Notes under the pieces: model-generated
Told to the model about the DNA's origin: nothing
Database searches by the model: none
Seen by the model: only the letters and a program-made list of their open reading frames with translations
Translations under genes and position numbers: made by a program
From: Cavia porcellus
Lineage: Eukaryota; Chordata; Mammalia; Rodentia; Caviidae
Direction of reading: 5' to 3'
NCBI RefSeq assembly: GCF_034190915.1
Contig: NW_026947493.1
Location: forward strand, 43,828,501-43,892,500
Length of the DNA: 64,000 bases
In this document: positions 1 to 11,469 of the stretch, one piece after another
Position numbering within the stretch: the first letter of the stretch is position 1
How the letters are laid out: every line of letters starts with the position of its first letter

Positions 1-491
1 TGAGAGAAGGAGATACACAAAAGAAACTATGTAGGGGAAAAAAGTGAAAGAATGTACTAGAAAAAGTTTTACTAAAAAAATTTGTTGGGTGTCGTTTGGC
101 CACTGGAGACTTCTCATTTATGACAAATATGAGCAAAATCTAATGGTTATCTTGGAATGATATAGCTATGCATTGCTTTAAAATACTATCATAAAAAAGT
201 TGGAAGAAGAAAGATGAAACAAGTTTGGTAAAATAAAATGTTAATAATTACTGAATCTGGGTGATGGAGTTTATTATATTATACTGTACTACCTTTGAAT
301 GTTTGAAAATTTCAATAGTAAGATTTTTAAAATTCTAAGATTTGGCTTATATTCTCAGATTTACCACTAATTGGTACAAACCATTTTCAAATCACATATC
401 TATCTTGTGTTTCAGTTTTTACAAGTGATTACATAGCAATTAGTCAATCAACAGGTAATTACTGAGCAAGGCTTACTGTGTAGACAGCATT
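1..491. other. AT-rich intergenic sequence, nothing recognised
   Basis: No exon, RNA gene or recognisable repeat was seen here. It is the left flank of the L1-derived insertion that starts at 508, and it lies about 14 kb downstream of the CPA6 stop codon. Confidence 0.5.
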
Positions 492-507
492 TGAAGTTAT
501 TATCTTA
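492..507. repeat. Target-site duplication, left copy
   Basis: The 16 bases TGAAGTTATTATCTTA occur here and again, identically, at 3628-3643. They bracket the L1-derived element between them. A direct repeat of this length is the expected footprint of L1 endonuclease-primed insertion. Confidence 0.9.
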
Positions 508-529
508 TTTTTCTTTAAAGAGAAAGAAA

Positions 530-1760
530 CAAAAAATACATGGATATAAAAAAAGGGTAGAAATAATACAGAATTACAGAAAAATAAATGGTAAGAAATC
601 ACCAGTTGATAAGTTACATATTGTCATCTTAGAAACAGCTGTTCAGGTTACAAAATTAAAGTGTGAAAAATGACATTCAAATAGTGACACTGCCAACAGT
701 TCTGCTCAGTGATCCAACAAAAACTCACTAATATGGTTATCAGTCCTACACACTTGTTTTTTTATCTTAAAGAGAGTAAGATTAAACATATCAAAACAGA
801 ACAAAACAGTTAAAAAAATTTAAAGAAATACAGATTTCAAAGCAAGTCCACTGGAGATCTTCACTGTTTATCTAATTGTCTCTAGTTTCTTCCAAATAGT
901 TGTCCCCATCTTCACGTACATTAAATACATACTGCATATTATAGAACATTATAGAAATACATACTGCATATTATAGAACATAATCAAATCATTATAGGAT
1001 GATGAAGGTTTTTAAGTCTTCAAGATCTGACACTGGGGAAGACAATAATAACTACCACAGTGTCTCTCATTCTCTTCGTAGTAGCTGTCCTTATCTTTAC
1101 ATATGCTGAAATTGAACTTAAGAGACTAGACTAATATCACTCTGATCAGTGAATAATAGCATTGCTAGATTTTATATCATAATGCTACAGAATTAGCATT
1201 GGATTTCTTAGTGTCTCTTCTTCTTCAGAGTATCTGTTCATTACATCTTGCATTATATAATCTTTTCCTGTAAATAGTTTTTAAAAAATCTTCTTGTGTG
1301 AATTTCTACATGTATATCTATCCTCTCTGTATTATAGAAAAAAACAAATCTTATCAAGACAGCAAAACAAATTCCTAGAAAAACATGGAATGAAAAAGAC
1401 ACATAAGACCACAATATTAGATGATCTACCATAGTTACTATGCTTTCTCTTGTTATTTTCAATAGACTTGTCCACATCTTTGGGCTTAATATAGTTAAGC
1501 ATAGTATTACCTAGCTATTTTTATAAAAACACAACTTTGAAAACATTTTAGGACTTGAGAGCTGTTAATAATCAATACCAGTATGGATATCTTTTACATG
1601 TTGTCATCTTCAGAGTAGTTGCCTCTACTTTTAGGGGTGATACTATTAGGCATACCAAATTCAAATAAAATCAGCCAAGGAAAAACCGCGGTCTAATGAA
1701 TCAGATTCAAATAAGATCAGTCATAGTAAGACAATGTAAGTAATACAGGGTTTCAGTTTA
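530..1760 (-). repeat. Diverged ~150-bp tandem units at the 3' end of the reduced L1
   Basis: Recurring motifs such as a 'TCTTCAGAGTAG/AATAGCTGCC'-like core followed by A-rich 'AAACAAAAC' tracts appear near 623, 874, 1063, 1210, 1440 and 1600. Spacing is mostly 150-190 bp, with one gap near 230. The same unit is clearer at 39600-40000 and 51430-51960. Read on the minus strand, the T-rich units give a hydrophobic peptide; the open stretch at 1477-1253 contains SLLKITRESIV, matching VILKITRDSIV in the copy near 51.6 kb. The units are degenerate and no complete frame survives. Confidence 0.65.
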
Positions 1761-2038
1761 AGTTGATAGGAAATTAAGGATAGTTACCATGGTATAACCT
1801 GCTATTTTTGGGTCAAATGTCTGTGCCTTCAAATCTGATGTGAGTGGACAGACCAGAACAAATTAAATTCAAACTAAACAGGGCGATAAGACTACTGTGT
1901 CTTTTAAATCCTGATACACTATTAACAATGACCTCTGCCTTTTTTTATAGTGTATCAAAGCTATCCATACTGAAGATTATAGCTTAATGTCTCTGCCTCA
2001 TGTCTGCTACTCCACTTTACTGCTACAATTTGTCCACC

Positions 2039-3045
2039 TTACTCCCTCATTCCACTGTCTGCCCAGTTCATTGAGGCCTCTCTGCCACTGTTGCTGGAAT
2101 CCTGGTATCCCTTCCTCTCTTTCTCTGGAATGTCCTTCAGCACTCTCTGTAGGGTTGGATTGGTGGCCACGAACTCCCACAGTTTCTCCTTGTCTTGGAA
2201 GCATCTTATTTCTCCACTAATTTTGAGAGAGAGTTTTGATGGGTATATGAGTCTTGCTTGCAAGTTATTTTCTTTCAGGACTTGGAATATATCTCCCCAT
2301 TCCTTTTTTTTTAATCGGTACCGGGGATCGAACTCATGACCGCCTGCTTGCAAGGCAGGTGCTTATGCCGCTGAGCTAAATCCCCAGCCCCTCCATTCCC
2401 TTCTTGATTTAAGAGTTTGTGTTAATAAATCTGTTGTTATTTTGATAATTTTCCCATTGTAAGTAATCTGCTTCTTTTCCCTGGCTGCTTTTAATATTCT
2501 GTTCTTTTGGTGGATTTCTGGAATCTTATTATATGTCTGGGTGTAGATCTGTTTTGGTTGTAAGTGGCTGGAGTTCTGTATGCCTCATTTATCTGGATAT
2601 CATTTCTTTTTCCTATGCTTGGGAATTTTTCCTTTAATATATCTGTGAATATTCTTTGTATTTCATTTTTAGTTACTCCTGCTTCCTCACTCATGTGCTT
2701 TATTCTTAAGTTATGCATCCTTTTGTCATCTTCTAGTCTTTGAATGGTTTCTTTCTAGTTCCTCAATAATTTTAAGAGTTCTTTTCTTTCACAGTCATAT
2801 ATCATAAATCTCTCTTCAAGTTTCAAAAGGCTAACTTTAGTTTCTGTCAAGGCATTTTGCCAGTTTTCAATGGAGTTTTTAGTTTCCTGGTAATCTCTTT
2901 GGATCTGTTTCATGTATTCTAGGTTATGTTTAAATTCTTCATCAGAGGTTTTTCTTTCTTTTCTGACTTCCTCCATTCTTCCATCTGTGCTCTCTTGGGT
3001 GGGGCTTATCATTTCTTTAATTAATCTCTTTATATCTTGCCTCAC
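2039..3045 (-). pseudogene. Broken L1 ORF1 (RNA-binding chaperone)
   Basis: L1 ORF1p is a trimeric nucleic-acid chaperone that coats L1 RNA. In order, the remnant shows a charged coiled-coil segment (3045-2755) and then the RRM-like region (2718-2491), with the typical phrase STPRHIIRFQ. A C-terminal domain follows (2353-2039) with GDIFQVLKENN and TNPTLQRVLKDI, which are L1 hallmarks. One in-frame TAG lies near 2754 and a one-base frame change near 2490. An ID SINE interrupts the join to the C-terminal domain at 2391-2302. The true ORF1 start probably lay slightly upstream of 3045. Confidence 0.85.
2302..2391 (-). mobile_element. ID-type SINE (tRNA-derived)
   Basis: On the minus strand it begins GGGGCTGGGGATTTAGCTCA and ends in GGTACCG followed by A-rich sequence. 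It keeps a B-box-like GTTCGATCC. The flanks carry short repeats related to CCATTCC. It was inserted into the L1 ORF1 remnant, so it is younger than that element. Confidence 0.85.
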
Positions 3046-3099
3046 TTGGATCAGAAGTACAGTTTTAAATTTTCTATGAGGTTATGAAGGCATTTCTTT

Positions 3100-3627
3100 A
3101 TGTCTGCTGATGCTGTGTCTAGTATTGGATGGCTACTGCACTGGTTCTCTTCTGTATTTACTTCTCCTGGGCTTATTTTCCCAGGTTTGGCAGCTGGAAA
3201 TTTTTAAAAAATTTCTATCTCTTGTCATGTTTCTGGTTTCTTTCAGACTGGCGTGTCCTGGGAGTCTCTGGCCCTCTCTGTATTGCTTAGGGTCTTTCTG
3301 AAGCATACTGGCTGAAGTTTTTGCTGCCCTCTCCAATTTGCTGTTACCTGAGGTAGGCAGGGATGCAGGGGCGGTACAGGCTAGCCTCCAGCCTGTGTGC
3401 CAGTCAATCCGCAAGTTAGGCTGTACTTTGTGGATGTCACAGAGTCGCGACTATTTTGTATCTGCTTATTGGGTCCCAACCAGAGGCTTGGTTCAGCCCC
3501 AGGAGATCCTGCCAGTTCTCTCTGTGCCAGAAGCAGCTGACTAATTTCACTGTGGCACAGGGCTCTGCCCAAATCCCAGCTGTCCTCTACCAGACCTCTC
3601 TGTGCCAGGAGCGACTATCTAATGTCC
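3100..3627 (-). repeat. L1 5' region with partly repeated monomer-like segment
   Basis: This is GC-richer than the surroundings and lies just upstream, in L1 sense, of the ORF1 remnant. Two related stretches containing CTCTCTGTGCCAG near 3517 and 3596 suggest short promoter monomers, as in rodent L1 5' UTRs. It ends exactly at the target-site duplication, supporting a complete 5' end. Confidence 0.6.
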
Positions 3628-3643
3628 TGAAGTTATTATCTTA
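3628..3643. repeat. Target-site duplication, right copy
   Basis: Identical over 16 bases to 492-507; it marks the 5' end of the reduced L1. Confidence 0.9.
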
Positions 3644-5705
3644 ATTCCCAGGGATATTATCAGTTTACTAAAAAGTATAGTGTACTTTAAAATATTTAAA
3701 TCACTTTTCAGGTATTATTATCACAAGATCCATTACTGAAATGTATGGAGTACAGGTCTTTGATAAATGAAAGTTCCCAGAGACTATTTCTCATAGTTGT
3801 TTAAGTTGTTAATGAGCTTAAGAATACTCATTTAGGTTAGGTATCTAATGATATAACAGCTTCTTACACTCTTACGTTGGGAACAGGACAGGAAAAAAGA
3901 AAAGTAATAAGTTACATATCTTGACTTCTTTTATGTTTCTGAGGGAAAAAGCTAAGTGACCTTTAAAATTCCTAAATACAATCCTAAATACAATTACATG
4001 GTAGTATTTAATTTGGACTCATTTTTGGTCAATTCCACAAAAGGCATATAAACTACAAGGAGAAACTTAAAGAGAAAAATGCCAGTTTATGTGTGTATTG
4101 CTGTGCATTCACAAAACATAAAGCAATTTTAAAAATTTAAAATAATACAGGGCATGACTGTGTTACATCCTGTAAGAATAAGGGAGAGTACATTCCCTTT
4201 CTTACTTGTAGACTTGAAGCCATGGACATGATCGAAGTCCAGAAATGACCTGCAATCTGAAGAATGCAGTGTTTGGTCATATGCCCAGCCATTAGAGGAC
4301 TGGCAAACCATACATCTCTGACTGATGCTGAAGAAGTGGAAAAAACGGAATGACTGTTAGGCAAGTGGAGTGGTAGATATGCTAAAGTTTTGGTGTTCTT
4401 AATCTCATGACTACTACTAGAGATTCTTTTCTGAGCTTAGGCAGTATTGCCTGCTAGAAGGTTCATTCTGGGTAGAAGGTAAAATTCTTTTATACCTATA
4501 CGCGTGCCCAGTTGTCAATTACATGACAGCATTTATTTCTGGAGCACACTGGAGAGGTCAGTTATGGTCGGAAGCATAGAGACAAATCTCTGAGAATGAT
4601 CTGGAAAGACAGGTGGGCTACAGGTGCTTCATCTGGGGATACTGATGATGATGGTGGTGGTTTCCTGGGCCATGAGAGCATGCTGAGTACTGAGAGATAA
4701 ATTTACTCTATCATTTTGCTTGTGAACTACCTTGACAAAAGACAGTAGCAATCACACAGCGGTTGTTTAACAAACATTTATTGAATAAATGAACACATTA
4801 TCTTGAAACATAATTTTTTCCTTTATCTGATGCCTTGTTTGCCATATACACAGAGTAGTATGCCCAATAATTATTTTTATCTATTTAGTTTAGGCTTTTA
4901 AGAGGAAAATCCTTATTAGCTCAGTGGACCAAAGAGGAACATGACATACAATTTGAGTTTATATTCAAATAACTTCCCCCTCGTTGGAGAGAAGATATTT
5001 ACTGGACCACTTTTTCAAGCTGATATGCTTTGTCAACAGTTGTCAATAGAAAAAAACCCCGAATTTCCTAAATAAGGTGTCTAGTGGCTTGAGTGTGAAA
5101 AAAGCTTTTTGTAATGAAATCCTAATTATTATATATAATTAATAAAGATTTCAGCATACTTTGATTAGGTCCCTACCCCAGTAAAAAGTCTTGACTGTAT
5201 CCTTTATTTTTATACATTCATATACTTTGGAAAACCTTTCTTGGTAGGGATGATGTAGGCTTCAGCCCTTTGCTGTTGTTCTTTATGTGTTACCTTCTTT
5301 AATCTTCATGATACACCTGTGATACGGGTCTTGCTATTTCCATTTCACATATAAAAACCAAAGGAGGCTCCCCCTGGGGACCCAAGATTGCCAGTCAGAG
5401 CCATTTCTTTTATAAATATAAAGCCAGATATATATTTACTATTTCATTCTGCACTTTTTACAAAAGCGAATTGCACTTAGGATTTTGAAGAACACCTTAT
5501 TCTGTAGTCTACTCTTGCCTTTTCTATTATCTTCCAGAAACAAAACCTTATATTTTTTTTCTTTGTGGTTTAAGAACTGAAAGCTACAGATTAAAACCTG
5601 TAGGTAATGTTATCCAGAAAAATAATGTCTAGGATAAATATAAAATTAGATTAAACATTGAAAACTGAGCAATTATTTTCATATTCAATAAGAGTAAAAT
5701 GTTTT
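3644..5705. other. Intergenic sequence with a few old repeat traces
   Basis: No gene was recognised. A motif around 4765-4800 (AACAAACATTTATTGAATAA) resembles the tail of L2/MIR-class repeats, and 5280-5370 resembles a MIR core on the minus strand. The segment 4135-4660 has the texture of an old LTR or DNA transposon but I could not name it. Confidence 0.4.
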
Positions 5706-5710
5706 GTGAG

Positions 5711-6483
5711 TGTTGTAGTCAGGGGTTGTGCAGAGAACAATTAAAATCAGGACATGGAATCTATAATATTATTTTATGATGGTTACCCAGCGTTAACATA
5801 AGAAAATGCAGGAAATCTATCCACAACACTAAAGACATAAAATATTTAGCCTGAATCCCACAGCAATGTCCTACATGGGTCCAGATGAAGACTCAGAGCC
5901 CATGACAATGCCTCCCACAAGTCCTACTGGAGGTCTAGAGCCCACAAGAAGGACTCATAACACTTTCTCATATGGATCTGTGCTGGGAAGGCCCAAAGGT
6001 CTGTGATGGAAGCCAGAAAGTCTATGCCCACAGGGTAAAGGAGCTGTGCTGGTAGGTTGAGGGTTCTATGCTAGAGCTGAGAAGTCATGCTCAAAACAAA
6101 GACCAGGGCTGCCCTGAAAGCACCACAGCCATCCTCAGCAACATGGAGGCCCTGAGCTCCTCCAACGATAAGCACAGTCGAGTGCATGCCAGGAAGTCAG
6201 CATGATGAGTTCATCCTGGAGACTCAACAACACACGTCTTCCCCTCTGGAGTCAGGAAGCAACGCTCAATGTAAGGACCAGAGCTTCTCCAGGAGAACCA
6301 ATGGCTCAAACGGCAGCACGTAGGAGAACCCACAGTGCCTCAACGCCTCAATGCCTCCTCTCTCCTTCTCCACCTCTCTATTTATGTGCTGGCAACTTTC
6401 CTCAGGTGAAACATCTATGCTCAGCACCATGGTGATTTAATTCCACTGGCATTAAGTTGACCACCTGTTTTTAGTCCATAACA
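5711..6483. mobile_element. ~0.8 kb LTR, copy A
   Basis: A complete copy (773 bp) of a family also present at 38571-39417 and 42643-43495. It starts TGTTGTAGTCAGGGGTT and ends CATAACA, the TG...CA form of an LTR. Flanks are GTGAG (5706-5710) and GTGTG (6484-6488), a 5-bp duplication with one mismatch. Shared internal phrases include 'TATAATATTATTTTATGATG' near the left end and 'GGCAACTTTCCTCAGG' near the right end. A 5-bp duplication fits ERVL-like integrases. No internal retroviral genes adjoin it. Transcriptional sense is not settled. Confidence 0.7.
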
Positions 6484-6800
6484 GTGTGGTACCAGAGGTT
6501 GATGCTGAGTGATTAAGCAGATGATGAGGTTATGTAGATATGTGTGAGAGAGCCAGCTTAAGGCTTGAGTATAGAACTGAAGTCCAAATATAGGATGTAA
6601 AACTAGCTTAAGGCATTTAACTATGTCCTCCACTACTTTCTCATAAACACGAAGGCACACGGCTGCTGCTCCAGCCCGCTACTGCAATTTCTGCAGTGAA
6701 ACATGGCTGCCATTTTTGCTACCACATAAATTTTATGTGGTGCCTTCTTCCTTCAAGTTGCTCTCTTTCTCTCTTCTTCCTTTCCTAGATCTACATTGAT

Positions 6801-7130
6801 TTTTAAAAATTGTGGTGAGAACATTTCCCATGAGATCTATTCACTTAAACATGTTAAAGTGTACAGCAGTGGTGTATAGCTTAGTGGGAGAGAGCTTGTT
6901 GAGACTTGGTATGCTTAAGGATCTAGGTTCAAATTCTAGTATCACAGCAAGTGGGAAAGAAGGTATAAAAAGCGTGTAAACATTACAGTCTGATATTGTT
7001 AACCATAGATTTGATGTTGTATAGCAGATCTCTACAATTTATTCATCTTGAATAACTAAAACTGTATGTCCATTGAATAGCAACTCTCCCTTCTGAACTG
7101 ATTCTTATGGTGATCCTAAGCCACATGCTT
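6801..7130 (-). mobile_element. Old L1 3'-UTR fragment
   Basis: Phrases around AAGTGTACAGCAGTGG and TAGCAGATCTCTACAATTTATT match the antisense of ancient L1 3' UTRs. An ID-like SINE splits it at about 6866-6955. Confidence 0.55.
6866..6955 (+). mobile_element. Degenerate ID-type SINE
   Basis: GTATAGCTTAGTGGGAGAG followed by GGTTCAAATTCTAGTATCAC resembles the A and B boxes of tRNA-derived ID elements. It is strongly diverged. Confidence 0.55.
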
Positions 7131-7193
7131 CTGTTCTACAAAAGAAAGTAGAGAACCATGTCTTTGAGTTCTGTTTTGGCAACGCAGGATTCT

Positions 7194-8514
7194 TTAAAAA
7201 AAAAGAAAGAAAAGAAAAAAGAAAAAACACCAAACATTTCAAAACAAGACAATAGGAGGGTAACAATGGCTCATACATTGCATATTGTTATACAATATCT
7301 TTTCCCTTCTTTTCTCCTTTACCCCATCCCAGGTTCTCCTTCCTTTTAACAGTTTTTCCACTTTACAGTATCTGTTGTACATTTTGGATCTTATTTACTT
7401 GTTCACCTTCTTACACTAGGGAGACAGTACGATGTTTACACATACAGGTTTGACTTATTTCACTTATGAGTATGGTCTCAAGTTGCATCCACTTATCTAT
7501 AAACATCTTCAGTTTATCTCTCTTTATGACTGAGTAGTACTCCATTGGGTTGTTTTCAAGATCTAGCTATTACCAGTTGTGCTGCTATAAATGTGGGTGC
7601 ACTTATATCATTGTGGTATGATGTTTTCAATTCTTCTGGGAAGATACCCAGCAGGGAATTGGTTGGGTTGAATGAGATCTCTATTTCTAGGTTTTTAGGA
7701 ATCTCCACACTACCACCAAGAGTGGAGAAGTGTTCCTTTTTCTCTACAGTCCTGCCAGCATTTGTTATTGGTTGATTTCTTGATAACAGATGTTTTTTTC
7801 TGGGGTGAGATAGAATCTCATCCTTGTTTTAATTTGCATTTCTTGAATGACCAATGATGCTGAACATTTTTCCATATATTTACTCACTGTTTTCATCTGA
7901 TAAGTGTGTGTTCATCTCAGATGCCCAGTTTTGGATGGGGTCTTTACATTTGGGAGGTCTGATTTTTTTGAGTTCTTTATATGTTGTCAATAGTAATCCA
8001 TTGTCCAAGAAATGGCTGGCAAACTATTTTTTCCACATTGTGGGTTATCTCTTCAATCTGTTGGTGATTTCTCTTTTTGTACAAAATCATTTTAATAAGA
8101 TTGGATCCCAGTTGATTCTTTGTGATAGGTCCTGGATGATTGCAGTTTTATTCATAAAGTCTTAGCCTATACCAATGTCTTGAAAAGTTGTACCTATTCT
8201 ATCTTCCAGCAGAATTAATGTTTCTGTTTTAATATTAAGATCTTTGATCCATTTTGAATTTGTTCAACTTTAATCTTCAGCATGTGCAGAACCAGTTTTT
8301 CCAGTGCTATTTATTAAAGAGGTTATTTTTCTTCCAATGAGTCTGTTTGGCACCTTTTTCAATGATAAGGTGGCTAAGTATGTCTGTAGTCATTTCTACA
8401 TCTTCTAATTTGTTCTATTGATCTTTGAGTCTGTTTCTACCAGTGCTATGCTGTTTTTATCACAGTAGCTTTGTAGTGTAGTTTCAAGCCAGAGATTGTG
8501 ATGCCCTCAGCAAG
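7194..8514 (-). mobile_element. 5'-truncated L1 (ORF2 C-terminal part and 3' UTR)
   Basis: The minus strand carries the end of L1 ORF2 and its 3' UTR. The plus strand shows the typical antisense phrases GACTGAGTAGTACTCCATTG and CTCAAGTTGCATCCACTTAT. It is flanked by GCAGGATTCT at 7184-7193 and 8515-8524, a probable target-site duplication. At its 3' end (about 7215-7290) it holds a single unit related to the 150-bp tandem arrays elsewhere in the window. Frames are broken. Confidence 0.85.
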
Positions 8515-8524
8515 GCAGGATTCT

Positions 8525-9720
8525 CAAGGCTTCATAACCTTAGACATGACAGGGACAGTCAACAGTAGTTAGATGCGTAGAAATCACAAGAAAGTTCAAC
8601 TAGGAATTTTAATGTTAAGAAAATTAGAATCCAAATAATTAATCCTACCAAAGTGATGCATTTAAAAAAACATGTCCCAAGAATTTCAGACTTTCAGCTC
8701 TTTGTTGGAACATGACAAAAAGAGCATATAATTTTCAGCAATGCTTCTTAACATTCACTTATTAAAATTCTTTTATCCAGAGGCCTACCAAGTGCATCTG
8801 CTCATGCCTTCACTGTTATTAGGAAAGCTCCTTCTCATCTAAAGATCCTCTTCTTCCCCACCTATTTTTCTTACCTTTCTCTCCACTCTTCATTACTCAA
8901 GAGCTGGCCCAATGAAGCAAATCCTGCCTTTTTGGGAGGCAGAGGAAAAAGACACAAGCAAAGCTAGAATTCTCTTTAGCTCTAAAAGGAAAAAAGAGAC
9001 TCTGGTCCACTAAAAAATTAATTTGTACTTAGTTGTAAGATGAGTGGTTTTGCTAATTATATTGAAAAACTACTTGAAGTAATTAATGTTTTATAAAAAT
9101 ATGAAGATTGTTGTAAGATTTGTATTTGAAATGCTCAAAGAATCTTCTACAAAATCAGTTTGACTAAAAATAATTCATAAATAAATATGAATAGACTCAA
9201 ATATTTTAAAAGACAGAAGCTAGTGTTTGCAGCTCTGATTCTTTAGGAAACACTAATTTGATTTCAAGTTCTCAGTACAGAATTACTTCTTTGAGAGTGA
9301 ATTCTACAAAGAATAATTAATATTGACACAAGTGATGAGTTGATTCTTAGATACTCTTAGTTAGCTTAGTGCTGCCACTTTAGGATAGTCTCACATCTTT
9401 CTCATGAGAGCTTGTGACAGGTTCAGTGACATTTACTTTAGACACTCATTATTTATGAAGTTTCATTGACCCTAACACAGTCATTAAACTGTCTATTCAT
9501 GTTTGCTGCTCCAACAAATGAAAACTTTACATAATATTTCAGATTGATACTTGAAATAGGCAGCTGTTTACAAACACACCCAGCAACACAATTTCTGCTT
9601 TGCAGACATATGATAGTCTCCCTTAGAATATTGAATATATCTCTAAATTACTAAAGAGCTTGATTTAGGATGATAAGGATCCATTCTTCTAACAAAAGTG
9701 TAGCAATAACAGAAGTTTAA
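8525..9720. other. Intergenic sequence, nothing recognised
   Basis: AT-rich sequence with no identified exon, RNA gene or named repeat. Confidence 0.4.
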
Positions 9721-9724
9721 GAGC

Positions 9725-10075
9725 TGCCTTAGTCTGTTTTCTGTTGGTATCACTGAATGCTATAGGCTACAGGATTTAAAAATAATAAAGGTTAATTTAG
9801 CTTATAGTTTTGCAAGCTGAGAAGTCCAAGAACATCTTCTGAGGGCCTTTGTGGTGCATTAAGGCATGATGGAGCATCATGTGGTGAGATAAAAAGCTTG
9901 CCAGCTTTGATTTCTCTTCCTGTAAAGCCACTAATGCCATCCCAAAGACCATTTCTTGACCTCATCTAATCCTAATTACTTCCCAAAGACTCCACGTCCA
10001 CTATTACATGTGCATTGGGGGATTAAGTTTCTAATTTATAAACTTTTAGGAAATATATCCAAATCATAGCATTAA
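9725..10075 (-). mobile_element. MaLR-class LTR
   Basis: It opens CCTTAGTCTGTTTTCTGTTG and contains GCTGAGAAGTCCAAGA and CACTAATGCCATCCCAAAGA. This is the antisense layout of mammalian MST/MaLR long terminal repeats. It is a solo copy with diverged ends. Confidence 0.65.
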
Positions 10076-10491
10076 CTGATTCTAATTATTATTATTTGTT
10101 TGTTGCAAATTATTTTTTCCAGACATGCACATGTGACTGCCTGTTCATTTTTATGGTGAGGTTTCTACCTTTTCAATTCTTTTCAACTGTGGAAGCATTT
10201 GCCTGAGTTAGTTTGAAATTTAGAATATACTGCTTCAATATTATGTGGCTAGGTCATGAAACTAACCTCTGAATTTTAACTCAGAACTAAATTGTAAACC
10301 TAATTATAGCATCTATGGATCACAATGCCTTGGATTGTAATTGGATGTGCCTGCATCACTTACCCCCGGCTAGACACAAGGATGTACACTGTGGGAAGAC
10401 ACCTCCCTAAAGCGTCCACTAGGAAAAGGGGACATAGTCACAGAAGTTGTAACTGTAGAAATAGAATCTGGGTCTTAAAAATGAGGAGTGA

Positions 10492-10600
10492 GGGGGCTGG
10501 GGACATAGCTCAAGCGTACAGTACCTGCTTGGCAAGTGTGAGGTCCTGAATTGGATTCCCAGTACCCATCCCCCCCAAAAATGAATAAATAAAAAGAAGA
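10492..10600 (+). mobile_element. ID-type SINE
   Basis: It begins GGGGGCTGGGGACATAGCTC, has a degraded B box and ends with CCCAGTACCC and an A-rich tail. Confidence 0.8.
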
Positions 10601-11060
10601 GTTAAATAAGATCTTTCTTCAGAGATCTGCAGGTTACTTTATTTTTTGTGTGCATTATATAGATGTCTTATCAGTTCTCAGTGTAACCTGTTTTGTGAAA
10701 TACATTAGGTATTCAGGGTAGCTGCTTTCAGGTTTACTATGCAATATTCTGATTCATGAAAATATCCTATTAAATACAACCAGTCATGTAATTATTGTGC
10801 TTAATCTACAACATACTTTAATTAACATTTCACATAATTCTGATTTAATCAATTAGATTTGATTTAGTATCACTTAGCTGTAAATACTTTTTATGATGCA
10901 GCAGCCTGAAATGATTGCCGAGAGCTAAGGTAATATACAACTCCCACTAAAACTAACAAATTTTCAGTGCTAAGGAAGGCACATCATGGTTTGAGCTATA
11001 CTTTTTTTAATTTAAAAAGAAAGTGTAGACCATTCGGTTTCTCTTTATAGTCTATTTAAA
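10600..11060. other. Intergenic sequence, nothing recognised
   Basis: AT-rich, no feature identified. Confidence 0.4.
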
Positions 11061-11065
11061 AAATC

Positions 11066-11460
11066 TTTTTGGGAATGCTAGAACTCAAAGAACATGGGAC
11101 CTTATTTGGAAATAGGGTCATTTCAGACATAATTAGGATTGTGTTCTGCTGGAGTAGGGTGGCGCCTAATCAGCAAGTCCGGTATCCTTATAAGAAACCT
11201 GCCACGTGAAAACAGAGATAAAAGACAGAACACTATGTGAAGCCAGGCAAAGGTCAGAGTTATACAGCTGCAAGGCTAAAGATTGCTAGCAAATGGCTGG
11301 AAGATAAGAAAAGACAAGGAAGGGTACCTCTCTAGTTTCAGAGGTAGCAAGGCCCTGGTGATACCTTGATTCTGGATTTCTGGACTACAGAACCACAAAG
11401 ACAGTAAATTTCTGTTAAAGTCACGCAGTTTGGGGAGATTTATTACTTTAGCCCTAAAAT
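11066..11460 (+). mobile_element. MLT1-class MaLR LTR
   Basis: GACCTTATTTGGAAATAGGG, then TCCTTATAAGAAACC, then a segment ending with GGACTACAGAACCACAAAG and TAAATTTCTGTTAAA are in the canonical order of MLT1-type LTRs. A copy in the opposite orientation is at 27968-28350. Confidence 0.75.
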
Positions 11461-11469
11461 ATTCCCAAA

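Larger units (their letters stand above)
508..3627 (-). mobile_element. Reduced L1 (half-L1) with ORF1 and 3' tandem array
   Basis: This is a 3.12 kb L1-derived retroelement in minus orientation, bounded by a perfect 16-bp target-site duplication. Read in its own direction it has a GC-richer 5' region (about 3627-3110), a broken ORF1 (about 3045-2039) and a short spacer. A long diverged tandem array (about 1760-530) follows, ending next to a T-rich stretch on the plus strand that marks the tail. No ORF2 (endonuclease or reverse transcriptase) is visible, so it must have been mobilised in trans. It resembles the half-L1 (HAL1) idea, but its ORF1 looks like a modern rodent L1 and the array is unusual. 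A later ID SINE lies inside ORF1. Confidence 0.85.
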
